Origin: JAVBPP01 sp031549535
GTDB taxonomy: Bacteria > Bacillota > Clostridia > Oscillospirales > Acutalibacteraceae
Reading direction: 5' to 3'
Length of the DNA: 15,394 bases
NCBI GenBank assembly: GCA_031549535.1
Contig: JAVBPP010000011.1
Coordinates: 1-15,394 of the forward strand
Made by a program: the position numbers and the translations under genes. Shown here piece by piece: positions 7,188 to 13,507 of this stretch (position 1 is the stretch's first letter; each line of letters opens with the position of its first letter). The notes below the pieces were generated by a model. That model searched no databases. It worked only from the letters and a program-made list of their open reading frames with translations, and was not told the DNA's origin.

Positions 7188-8423
7188 TTAATTATTCTGC
7201 GCTTCCCCTGCCCGCACCAGTTCTTTGCGCCTGTAAATCCAAATACCGCCCAGGAGCATCAGTGCACCCGTGACGATCAGCAGCCACTCGATTTTTACGG
7301 TATCCCCCAGCGGACCAAACAGTGCCATGCCCAGCGGCATACCCAAGCCATTCACCATGCCGATGGCACTGAATACCCGGCCCATCATATGGGCGGGGAT
7401 GTTCGTCTGCAGCAGCGTCATGCTCGGCGTGTTGTATAGCGGCATCGTACAGCCGCAAAACGCCATTACGCCCAGATACACCCAAAAGTTTGGTACAACA
7501 CCGAACAACACCGTGGATGCGCCAAACAGCAGCCAGGCCAACACCATGGTATGCACCTTGTTCTTGAAGCCGCCCCAGATGGAAATTAGGATGCCGCCGA
7601 CCATCATACCCACGGAAAAGGCAATCTCAATCGCGGTTAGCCGCCAAACATCTTTGCCAAAGGTGATGGTCACCTGCAGCGGCGTCAGCATCGCGGCGGG
7701 CGACGCCAACACACAGAAGGCCGTCGTTGCGATAAAGAGGGTTTTCAGCCATGGCGCAGCGCCGATAAAGCGGATTCCCTCCATCATTTCGTGGTAATAG
7801 GCCTTTGCGCCGGAGCCGCGCTCCTGCGCGGTTGAAACGTGCGTCACTTTCACGCAGAACAGCACCACGGCGATACCAATCGCGGCGGTGACAACATCGA
7901 TATAGAAAATAGTTTCAATCGGCACGAATGTGAGCAGCGCACCTGCCGCCATGGGCGCGGCGAACATGGTCAGCGACTGCGACGCGCTCTGGATGCCGTT
8001 GAAGCGCGTGAGATGCTCCTCCGGCACAATCTGCGGAATGAGCGCGCCGACGGCGGGTTGCTGGATACCCTGACCGATACTGCGCGCGGTCACTGCCGCG
8101 AGCAGGAACCAGACGCTCTGCACACCCATCTGAAAGAAAATGGCAACAATCAGCGTAATCAACGCAATCATGCCGTCGGAAAGATTTACCAAAAGCTTGC
8201 GGTTGTAACGATCCGCCCAGACGCCTGCAAGCGGGGAAACAAATACCAGCGGCAACATGGAGGCGCAGGTGAACAGGGCAATTAAGCTGCCGGACTGCTC
8301 CCGAATGGTGATGTGCCAGGTGATGGCGTGGGATACAAGCATGGAACCGAACATCGAAACAAATTGCCCCGCAATGAACAGCGCTGCGTTGCGTTTCCAG
8401 TGGGTGAAGTTTTGATTCTGCAT
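7188..8423 (-). CDS. MFS transporter, drug-efflux (MefA/DHA3-like) type
   Basis: A 411-aa protein with about 12 membrane segments, beginning WKRNAALFIAGQFVSMFGSMLV, typical of the DHA3/MFS_3 group that includes macrolide exporters. The motif A loop between helices 2 and 3 is GVWADRYNRK. The middle loop before helix 7 (around QERGSGAKAYYHEMMEGIRFI) is usual for the group. It most likely exports a small hydrophobic compound by proton antiport; the substrate is unknown. The start at 8423 has AAGGAG 8 nt upstream; the reading frame is open further upstream into the DUF1905 gene but without a supporting signal. It follows the DUF1905 gene by 25 nt, probably in one transcript. The convergent cotJ terminator is next to its 3' end. 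Confidence 0.87.
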   Translation of the reverse strand: MQNQNFTHWKRNAALFIAGQFVSMFGSMLVSHAITWHITIREQSGSLIALFTCASMLPLVFVSPLAGVWADRYNRKLLVNLSDGMIALITLIVAIFFQMGVQSVWFLLAAVTARSIGQGIQQPAVGALIPQIVPEEHLTRFNGIQSASQSLTMFAAPMAAGALLTFVPIETIFYIDVVTAAIGIAVVLFCVKVTHVSTAQERGSGAKAYYHEMMEGIRFIGAAPWLKTLFIATTAFCVLASPAAMLTPLQVTITFGKDVWRLTAIEIAFSVGMMVGGILISIWGGFKNKVHTMVLAWLLFGASTVLFGVVPNFWVYLGVMAFCGCTMPLYNTPSMTLLQTNIPAHMMGRVFSAIGMVNGLGMPLGMALFGPLGDTVKIEWLLIVTGALMLLGGIWIYRRKELVRAGEAQNN

Positions 8424-8448
8424 TTGTTGACTCCTTATTGTATGCTGA

Positions 8449-8736
8449 TTATGCTCTTTCTTGGATTGTGACGGTAACGCTATCGCCCGGCTGCTTGCCG
8501 ATTTTTGCGCGGATGTCCTTGAGAATGCCGATGATGTAGCAGATGCTGCCATCCGCATTTGTAACGCCCATGTTGACCACACTGCCGTCGTATGGCTCGC
8601 CGTCAAAGGTGGCGTGAACCTTCACGCGCCCCTTGCCGAATTCCGCGCGGATATCATAGGGGAAGGGCACAAACGCACCGCCTTTTCCTTCGGCCGCTTG
8701 AATGACTGCTTTGTATTCGTATCGTTTTGTGTTCAT
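8449..8736 (-). CDS. DUF1905 domain-containing protein
   Basis: A 95-aa protein with the DUF1905 pattern: YEYKAVIQAAEGKGGAFVPFPYDIRAEFGKGRVKVHATFDGEPYDGSV is a beta-rich core and IRAKIGKQPGDSVTVTIQ is the end. Function is unknown; DUF1905 is found alone or joined to a YdeI/OmdA-like domain, and no second domain is present here. AGAGGAA lies 7 nt before the ATG. It is the first gene of a pair with the MFS exporter. A foldback element ends only 31 bp upstream of the start codon, so its promoter must lie in or beyond that element. Confidence 0.85.
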   Translation of the reverse strand: MNTKRYEYKAVIQAAEGKGGAFVPFPYDIRAEFGKGRVKVHATFDGEPYDGSVVNMGVTNADGSICYIIGILKDIRAKIGKQPGDSVTVTIQERA

Positions 8737-8767
8737 GGGGAATTCCTCTTGCTTTCTATACCCTTAT

Positions 8768-8926
8768 GGGCATCTCTAATAACTCGGCGCGGATGAAGCA
8801 GCGAGAGATTTTTTCGCGTATCGAGGATAAAAGCGCAGAAATCCTTTCGGATTTCGAGCATTTTAGACGAAGATAGGTGGAAAAAGATTCGCTGCTTCGT
8901 CGCGTTCCGAGTTTTTAGAGCTGCCC
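8768..8926. mobile_element. MITE-like foldback element, 159 bp, TTAT target duplication
   Basis: The left end begins GGGCATCTCTAATAACTCGG and the right end, read inward on the other strand, begins GGGCAGCTCTAAAAACTCGG. The two arms match over about 40 bp, and with small gaps over the whole element, so that it forms one long hairpin. The tip is GAAATCC-TTTC-GGATTTC (8838-8855). TTAT directly flanks both ends (8764-8767 and 8927-8930), a 4-bp target-site duplication. No open reading frame of note is inside, so movement would need a transposase elsewhere. The transposase family was not identified. Confidence 0.85.
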
Positions 8927-9050
8927 TTATACGAGTACGAGCTTATAATAGCACATTATGTGTAATCTGTATATTATTTGCTGTATGAGATTTTTATCCC
9001 GCAAAACCCGGGCTACCATTTGATGCAGGAGTAATAGCTCGCTAAAAAGC

Positions 9051-9079
9051 TTGCATTTACCCAGTATTTTCGGTAAGAT
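9051..9079 (+). promoter_or_regulatory. Possible promoter of the secreted DUF4832 protein gene
   Basis: TTGCAT (9051-9056), a 17-bp spacer and TAAGAT (9074-9079) are a moderate sigma-A-type match (3 and 4 of 6). They lie about 33 bp before the start codon. The rest of 8931-9050 is AT-rich and without a gene. Confidence 0.35.
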
Positions 9080-9111
9080 GGTGACACAACAGAATGATTG
9101 GAGGCTTACTC

Positions 9112-10893
9112 ATGAAAAAGTTGCTGACAGCTATCCTCGCGCTCACTCTGGTTCTTCTCTGCGTGCCGATTCTGGGCTTTGCGGAAAGCACCTTGCGGGA
9201 TTCCGGCCTTGTTTACACGGAATCCACGCGGGAGCTGAAAAACCCCTGCATGGGTTTCGTCAACAACGGCTATGCGGGAGACGGTGCCTTTACTCTGACG
9301 GAAACCGGCAGCACAACTATCCATGTCACCAGCGGGTTTGCTTGGTATTATGTCAACCTCAACCGTTTTTCGGCCGGCAACAGTCCTGCCGCTGCATCCA
9401 AGGTAGGTGGCGTGGATAAGCCGATTAGCGCCGCCGCGCTCGCTGCGCTGGAGCAGGGCCTTGTCACCCTGCGGCAAAACGGCGGCTCCGCGCTGCTGCG
9501 TTTTGTGTATGACTGGGACGGCGTCGCGGGCTGTGAGCCTGCCAATTTTGAGATGATTCTGACCCATATCCGGCAGCTCTGCGAGGTGGTCAGCCGCTTC
9601 GACGATATTGTTTTGGGCTTTGAGTGCGGCATCGTCGGCGTGTTTGGCGAAATGCACAGCTCCATCTATACCGGCAGCGAATATGCCAACCGCATCATTG
9701 ACGCCTATCTCGACAACACGCCCGAAACCATGATTCTCATGGTGCGCACGCCCAGCTACATCGCAAACTATCTGGGCGTCACAAGGGCGGAGCTGAAAAA
9801 CGTCGTCACACAGAAGGGCACCAAGGCCTATCGGCTGAGCATGTTCAACGACGGCTACATGAATTCTGACAGCGACTTGGGCACCTGGCAAAACCGCGCC
9901 GAGGAAATTCAGTTCCTCTATACGCAGACGGAGCACGCCTCCTATGGCGGTGAATACGGCAGCGCTTACACGGAGGCCTCCCTCTTCCCCAACAATGCCT
10001 GCCAGCCGGAGAACGCCCTCCCCGAAATGTATCGGACACATATCAATTTTTTGCACAGCGATACCTACAAACTTGGGCAGGGCTGGGGCAGCAACATCAA
10101 CACGCGTTTTGGTTATGATCAATTTAACTATTCCAGCGCCTATGAAAAGCCCTGGTTCCCCGATAATTCTGCGTTCTACGGTAAAACCTGTTATGACTTC
10201 ATCCGCGCACATCTGGGCTATCGGCTTGTTCTGCGCGAAAGCCTGCTCTCCTCTGAACCGCACGCCGGCGGCAATTTAGAGCTGCGCGGCAAAATTGAAA
10301 ACACCGGCTTTGCCAATATCCTGCATAACCCCACGGCGCAGGTGCATCTTGCGCAGAACGGTTCCATTGTCCAGAGCTACAATGTGAATCTAAACGCCGC
10401 CGACCTAAAGAGCTGCACCACATACGACTACGCGTTTACGCTGCCGCTGCCCGCTGCGCTGGCGCTCGGCGACTACGAGGTCTCTCTTCAAATTTCGGCA
10501 AGCAAGGGGGATGCTGCCGCCAAGGCAAAATCCAGCATTCAATTCGCCAATGAGGGCGGCATCTTCAACGCCACGCTGGGCACAAACAAATTGGGCGCCG
10601 TCACCGTTGTTGCGGCGCCGTCACCCGAAATTGTAATCAGCAAAAACTTTACTGTTCTGTACCCGCGCGGCACCGGCAAAGTCAGCGCGACCGATGCGAC
10701 CGCCTACGCAAGCAACAATGAAAGCGTTGCAACGGTGGACAACAGCGGCAATGTACTGGCCAAAAAGACCGGCACGACGGTGATTACCGCCACAACCCCT
10801 TATGGTCAGGCCAGCATCACCATCAAGGTGGAATTCAACTTTTGGCAATGGCTGCTGGGGATTTTCGAAACAATATTCAGCTGGTTTCGCTGA
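9112..10893 (+). CDS. Secreted DUF4874/DUF4832 protein with C-terminal Big2 domain
   Basis: A 593-aa protein. Residues 1-25 are a signal peptide ending GFA, with probable cleavage before ES. Residues about 34-190 look like DUF4874: ELKNPCMGFVNNGYA near the start, then DIVLGFECGIVGVFGEMHSS, which resembles a beta/alpha-barrel strand carrying acidic residues. Residues about 205-480 look like DUF4832: MVRTPSYIANYL, RLSMFNDGYMNSDSDLGTW, and a later Ig-like part with RGKIENTGFANI. These domains occur in secreted proteins thought to act on glycans, but no activity is established. Residues about 505-575 are a Big2 Ig-like domain (NNESVATVDNSGNVLAKKTG). The protein ends in an aromatic amphipathic tail, WQWLLGIFETIFSWF. 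TTGGAGG precedes the ATG by 8 nt, so the ATG at 9112 was chosen over 9094. Confidence 0.82.
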   Translation: MKKLLTAILALTLVLLCVPILGFAESTLRDSGLVYTESTRELKNPCMGFVNNGYAGDGAFTLTETGSTTIHVTSGFAWYYVNLNRFSAGNSPAAASKVGGVDKPISAAALAALEQGLVTLRQNGGSALLRFVYDWDGVAGCEPANFEMILTHIRQLCEVVSRFDDIVLGFECGIVGVFGEMHSSIYTGSEYANRIIDAYLDNTPETMILMVRTPSYIANYLGVTRAELKNVVTQKGTKAYRLSMFNDGYMNSDSDLGTWQNRAEEIQFLYTQTEHASYGGEYGSAYTEASLFPNNACQPENALPEMYRTHINFLHSDTYKLGQGWGSNINTRFGYDQFNYSSAYEKPWFPDNSAFYGKTCYDFIRAHLGYRLVLRESLLSSEPHAGGNLELRGKIENTGFANILHNPTAQVHLAQNGSIVQSYNVNLNAADLKSCTTYDYAFTLPLPAALALGDYEVSLQISASKGDAAAKAKSSIQFANEGGIFNATLGTNKLGAVTVVAAPSPEIVISKNFTVLYPRGTGKVSATDATAYASNNESVATVDNSGNVLAKKTGTTVITATTPYGQASITIKVEFNFWQWLLGIFETIFSWFR

Positions 10894-10923
10894 CATGAGG
10901 CGCGGCGTGGAAGCTGCCTCATG
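10894..10923 (+). other. Hairpin just after the secreted-protein stop codon
   Basis: CATGAGGC (10894-10901) and GCCTCATG (10916-10923) form an 8-bp perfect stem with a 14-nt loop right after the TGA stop. There is no T run after it, so it may stabilise the mRNA end and is unlikely to terminate alone. Confidence 0.45.
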
Positions 10924-10946
10924 ATACGATTCACCAGTAATTGGGA

Positions 10947-11053
10947 TAATACCAATCCCAAATAAGAAAACCTATATTATTTCCCTCGAAAAAGCACATA
11001 CAGGAAAGCTTTTCCGAGGAAAATAAAGGTGTTTCTAATTGGGATTGGTATTA
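10947..11053. mobile_element. MITE-like foldback element, ~103 bp, flanked by TA
   Basis: TAATACCAATCCCAA (10947-10961) is matched in inverted form by TTGGGATTGGTATTA ending at 11053. The arms remain similar inward to GAAAAAGC/GCTTTTCC around 10989-11013, so the element is nearly palindromic. The outermost TA on each side fits the TA target duplication of IS630/Tc1-mariner-type transposases; that assignment is inference. It carries no gene. It sits between the secreted-protein gene and its terminator. Confidence 0.75.
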
Positions 11054-11060
11054 CAACATG

Positions 11061-11110
11061 CGCAGGATGAAATGCCTCTTTGTACGGGCTTTCGTCCTGC
11101 GACTTTTTTT
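11061..11110 (+). terminator. Rho-independent terminator downstream of the secreted-protein gene
   Basis: CGCAGGATGAAA (11061-11072) pairs with TTTCGTCCTGCG (11090-11101), with one G-T pair, and a run of seven T follows at 11104-11110. It points rightward. It is separated from the gene it probably serves by the foldback element at 10947-11053. Confidence 0.75.
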
Positions 11111-11114
11111 GTTT

Positions 11115-12032
11115 TTATTTCTTGGGTGCGACATTCTTGTTGCAGCGATTGCTTGCATCCTGCAAGACCTGCAGATCAATTTTTGTCATGGTCATCAGCG
11201 CCGCATTGACGCGCCCTGCTTTCTCCGGCGTTGCGGAATCGCCCAGCTGCTCCATGTTCTTGGGGACAATCTGCCATGAAACGCCATAACGATCCTTCAG
11301 CCATCCGCAGGGCTGCTCCTCACCACCGTCGCTTAGGCGTTCCCAAAAAAAGTCAATCTCCGCTTGATTCTCGCAGTAGACAAGAAAGGAAAGCGCCTCA
11401 TTGAATGTGAATCCATGCGCATAGGAGCTATCCGCCGCGTGGAAGGGTTCACCCGCAAGCGTAAAACTCGCGAACATAACGCTCCCCTCCAACCCATCCA
11501 TATCCTTACCGTAGCGTGTGATGTCCCCAATCTCACTGTGCGCAAAGAGGTCGGAATAGAACTGCATCGCCTCCTCCGCTTTGCCGCAAACCTGTTCGGT
11601 AAACATCAGATAGGGCGTAATCGCCTGCTTTTTGCCCGAAAAGCTGATTTGCCACGAAACGCCGAACTTGTCCGCCAGCCAGCCGAAGCGCTTGCTGAAC
11701 GGATACTCCGCGAGCTCCATCATCACAAAGCCCCCCTCTGAAAGCTTTGCCCACAGCGTGTCCAGTTGCTCCTCACTTTCGCAATCCACAAAAAAGGACA
11801 CTGCAGGCGTCGGGCGGAACACAGGGCCGCCGTTCAGCGCCATAAGTTCCTGCCCACAGAGCGTAAAACGCACTGTCAGTGGCGTTCCGGCAGGCAGCTC
11901 GCTGGGAAAAACATCGTTCTCCAAAATGTGCGTTACATAGCTGATGCGACTGTTTTCAAACACGGAAACATAGAACTCCGCGGCCTCCAGTGCATTGTTA
12001 TCGTACCAGATGCAGGGGGCTATTTTCTGCAT
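11115..12032 (-). CDS. Double VOC-domain (PhnB-like) protein
   Basis: A 305-aa protein made of two tandem VOC/PhnB-like (3-dmu-9_3-mt type) domains. The first (about 1-135) starts IAPCIWYDNNALEAAEFYVSVF and ends KFGVSWQISF. The second (about 140-280) starts with ITPYLMFTEQVCGKAEEAMQFYSDLF and ends RYGVSWQIVP. Both carry the family GVSWQ end strand and a GxA/HGF-type inner strand. The fold usually forms a metal-binding cavity, but no activity can be assigned. GGAGGAAG lies about 5 nt before the ATG. It stands alone; on its right a 559-bp stretch without a large gene follows. Confidence 0.87.
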   Translation of the reverse strand: MQKIAPCIWYDNNALEAAEFYVSVFENSRISYVTHILENDVFPSELPAGTPLTVRFTLCGQELMALNGGPVFRPTPAVSFFVDCESEEQLDTLWAKLSEGGFVMMELAEYPFSKRFGWLADKFGVSWQISFSGKKQAITPYLMFTEQVCGKAEEAMQFYSDLFAHSEIGDITRYGKDMDGLEGSVMFASFTLAGEPFHAADSSYAHGFTFNEALSFLVYCENQAEIDFFWERLSDGGEEQPCGWLKDRYGVSWQIVPKNMEQLGDSATPEKAGRVNAALMTMTKIDLQVLQDASNRCNKNVAPKK

Positions 12033-12132
12033 AATGGCTTCCTCCGTTATATGTTTGTTTTAGACGATTGCGATTGCGAAACGTACGCAACGGCGGACGG
12101 CGAAAGGATTGCCTGCAACATTGTAGAACGAC

Positions 12133-12215
12133 GGTGCGCCCGGGTGTGCGCACCCTACGCGGTGTACGCAAAACATCCGGGCACATCCCGCAGGGGACGA
12201 CGCCCACGTCGTTCC
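12133..12215. repeat. GC-rich palindromic hairpins (REP-like intergenic sequence)
   Basis: Two strong hairpins lie 38 bp apart: GGTGCGC (12133-12139) with GCGCACC (12148-12154), and GGGACGACG (12194-12202) with CGTCGTTCC (12207-12215), the latter with a CCCA loop and one G-T pair. They resemble dispersed palindromic repeats seen between genes in many Firmicutes. The frames open here on both strands have no ribosome site or recognisable domain, so I see no gene in 12033-12290. Confidence 0.5.
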
Positions 12216-12310
12216 GATGCCGGTTCCCTGTGGCAGAGGGTTTTCAAATGGAGCGGCGGTGCGTCTAGGAGGCTAGCATCATAAAATGCCAGTATCAACA
12301 ACAAACCCGT

Positions 12311-12475
12311 CTATCTATTAATAATATTATAAAGCATGTCCCTATTTTTCGCAATAGCTATGTCCAATTCATTGCAATTTCTCCCTTCAAACAAATCATG
12401 TAGCACGCAACCGCCAAAGCGGTTATAGCTAGGCTTACCCTTCGTGTATAGCACACAATCCAACCACAGGAGCAT
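12311..12475 (-). CDS. Small unrecognised ORF of 54 codons, possibly a gene fragment
   Basis: Read leftward from the ATG at 12475, the product starts MLLWLDCVLYTKGKPSYNRF and ends IAIAKNRDMLYNIINR, with TAG at 12313-12311. The frame is open to a TGA six codons further upstream. The composition is protein-like, and the 3' half has the AT-rich codon use of the mobile-element genes. No family is recognised. No clear ribosome site precedes the ATG, so it may be the 3' end of a broken gene. Its first part lies in one arm of an inverted repeat. The other arm, read rightward from 12507, encodes a decayed version (DMLL-stop-LD, then TKG-x-P). Confidence 0.3.
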   Translation of the reverse strand: MLLWLDCVLYTKGKPSYNRFGGCVLHDLFEGRNCNELDIAIAKNRDMLYNIINR

Positions 12476-12557
12476 GTCAAGGGCGCGAAGCGTTCACTTC
12501 ATCCTTGACATGCTCTTGTAGTTGGATTACACTTCACAAACGAAGGGAAGTCCTAAC
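12428..12557. repeat. Large imperfect inverted repeat, 2 x 55 bp around a 20-bp centre
   Basis: The left arm (12428-12482) and right arm (12503-12557) match at about 40 of 55 positions without gaps when one is inverted. The inner 26 bp match at 24 positions and share GAGCATGTCAAGG next to the centre. A second conserved block is CCCTTCGT. The structure begins 34 bp beyond the stop codon of the metalloprotease gene. It could end the operon's transcript, be a nicking or replication origin, or be the footprint of an inverted duplication. Confidence 0.75.
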
Positions 12558-12591
12558 CATATTTATCTTCTAAATTAAAACACAAAAACGC

Positions 12592-13491
12592 TTATGCTTT
12601 GTCTATTAGAGTTTCCAGTTTTTCAATTCGTGCTGTAATTCTCGGATGGCTGGCGGTCATTTTCTGAATGATAGTGCTGTTATCTCCTAACTGCATTTTT
12701 TCAAGCAAATATAAGGCTTCCACAAGCTCTTCACCATATCCAAGCTGATGGGCGTATCTGTCGGCGCGGTATTCACTGGAACGGCTGTTAATGGCAAGCA
12801 CGGCTTGCATTAAGAAGGAAAATATGAATACAATTGCATCCAATATAAGCCGTGTAAGAAGCATTACAAATCGCCCGATTCCGCTTTTGTCCATTACTGC
12901 ATGAATGAAATCCATTACAAACATACAAGCTCTGGTTCCAAGAATCAGAAACATAAAGATACCATTTCCAACCATTGTATAAAGCTTTGCGATAGTGTCC
13001 AAATTTACAATATGCCCAAATTCATGAGCTATCAAGCTTTTTAGTTCATCCTCTGAAAAGGTATTCATTGCACCTTTAGTTACTGCAACTGTGTGCTTTC
13101 CAAGTGCAAGGGCATTTACTGTCATAGTATCAATAACACAAATTTCTATTTTTTCTAATTCTGGGTTTTTCTGTATTGCTTGTTCATACACTTCATTAAA
13201 TATGGGTATCAAGTATTCTTTTTCCCGCTTTGTTTCCAGTCTGCGCACATGCTCCAGTAAGCGTAATATCTTTTCGCCAAGGGGCGAAAATACAACTCCC
13301 ATTGAAATTACATAGAATAAAAGCGCAATTACAAAACTGTACCAACGTCCGCCTAACAGAAAAGAGGCCAATATATAGTAGAGTATGGAACAAATAAAAT
13401 ACAATGGGTTTTTATCAATAAACTGTTCCATGCCTTTGATTACTTCATCTTCTGGCTCATTCTGTTCTGGTTGTTTCATTGTTTCATTCAT
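12592..13491 (-). CDS. Membrane M48 family (HtpX-like) zinc metalloprotease
   Basis: A 299-aa protein, the usual size for HtpX. Two membrane segments lie at about 30-47 and 52-70, then the cytosolic protease part. The zinc motif is HEFGH (about 156-160) in LKSLIAHEFGHIVNLDT; the third ligand is the Glu of SSEYRADRYAHQLG (about 240). Two more hydrophobic segments (about 175-198 and 207-233) lie between, as in HtpX. HtpX-type proteases cut damaged membrane proteins; why one is carried here is unknown. A GGAG ends 11 nt before the ATG at 13491; an in-frame GTG at 13503 overlaps that site and is less likely. It begins 16 nt after the coupling-ATPase gene in the same operon. Confidence 0.85.
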   Translation of the reverse strand: MNETMKQPEQNEPEDEVIKGMEQFIDKNPLYFICSILYYILASFLLGGRWYSFVIALLFYVISMGVVFSPLGEKILRLLEHVRRLETKREKEYLIPIFNEVYEQAIQKNPELEKIEICVIDTMTVNALALGKHTVAVTKGAMNTFSEDELKSLIAHEFGHIVNLDTIAKLYTMVGNGIFMFLILGTRACMFVMDFIHAVMDKSGIGRFVMLLTRLILDAIVFIFSFLMQAVLAINSRSSEYRADRYAHQLGYGEELVEALYLLEKMQLGDNSTIIQKMTASHPRITARIEKLETLIDKA

Positions 13492-13507
13492 ATATGCTAT
13501 CACTCCA

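Noticed and set aside
8424..8606. Upstream extension of the MFS gene
   Set aside because: The frame is open here but overlaps the DUF1905 gene, and the ATG at 8423 has a well-placed ribosome site followed by the typical family start.
9106..10263. Leftward 385-codon open frame
   Set aside because: It is fully antisense to the secreted DUF4832 protein gene, which has a signal peptide, ribosome site and domains; the antisense frame has none.
11766..12284. Rightward 172-codon open frame running from the VOC gene into the hairpin region
   Set aside because: It is mostly antisense to the VOC gene, and its tail is an Arg-rich translation of palindromic sequence, without a ribosome site.
12505..12533. 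Firm rightward promoter TTGACA-N17-TACACT
   Set aside because: The TTGACA is part of the inverted repeat and the -10 is only a partial match; no gene lies downstream on that strand, so it is kept as a possibility inside a finding only.
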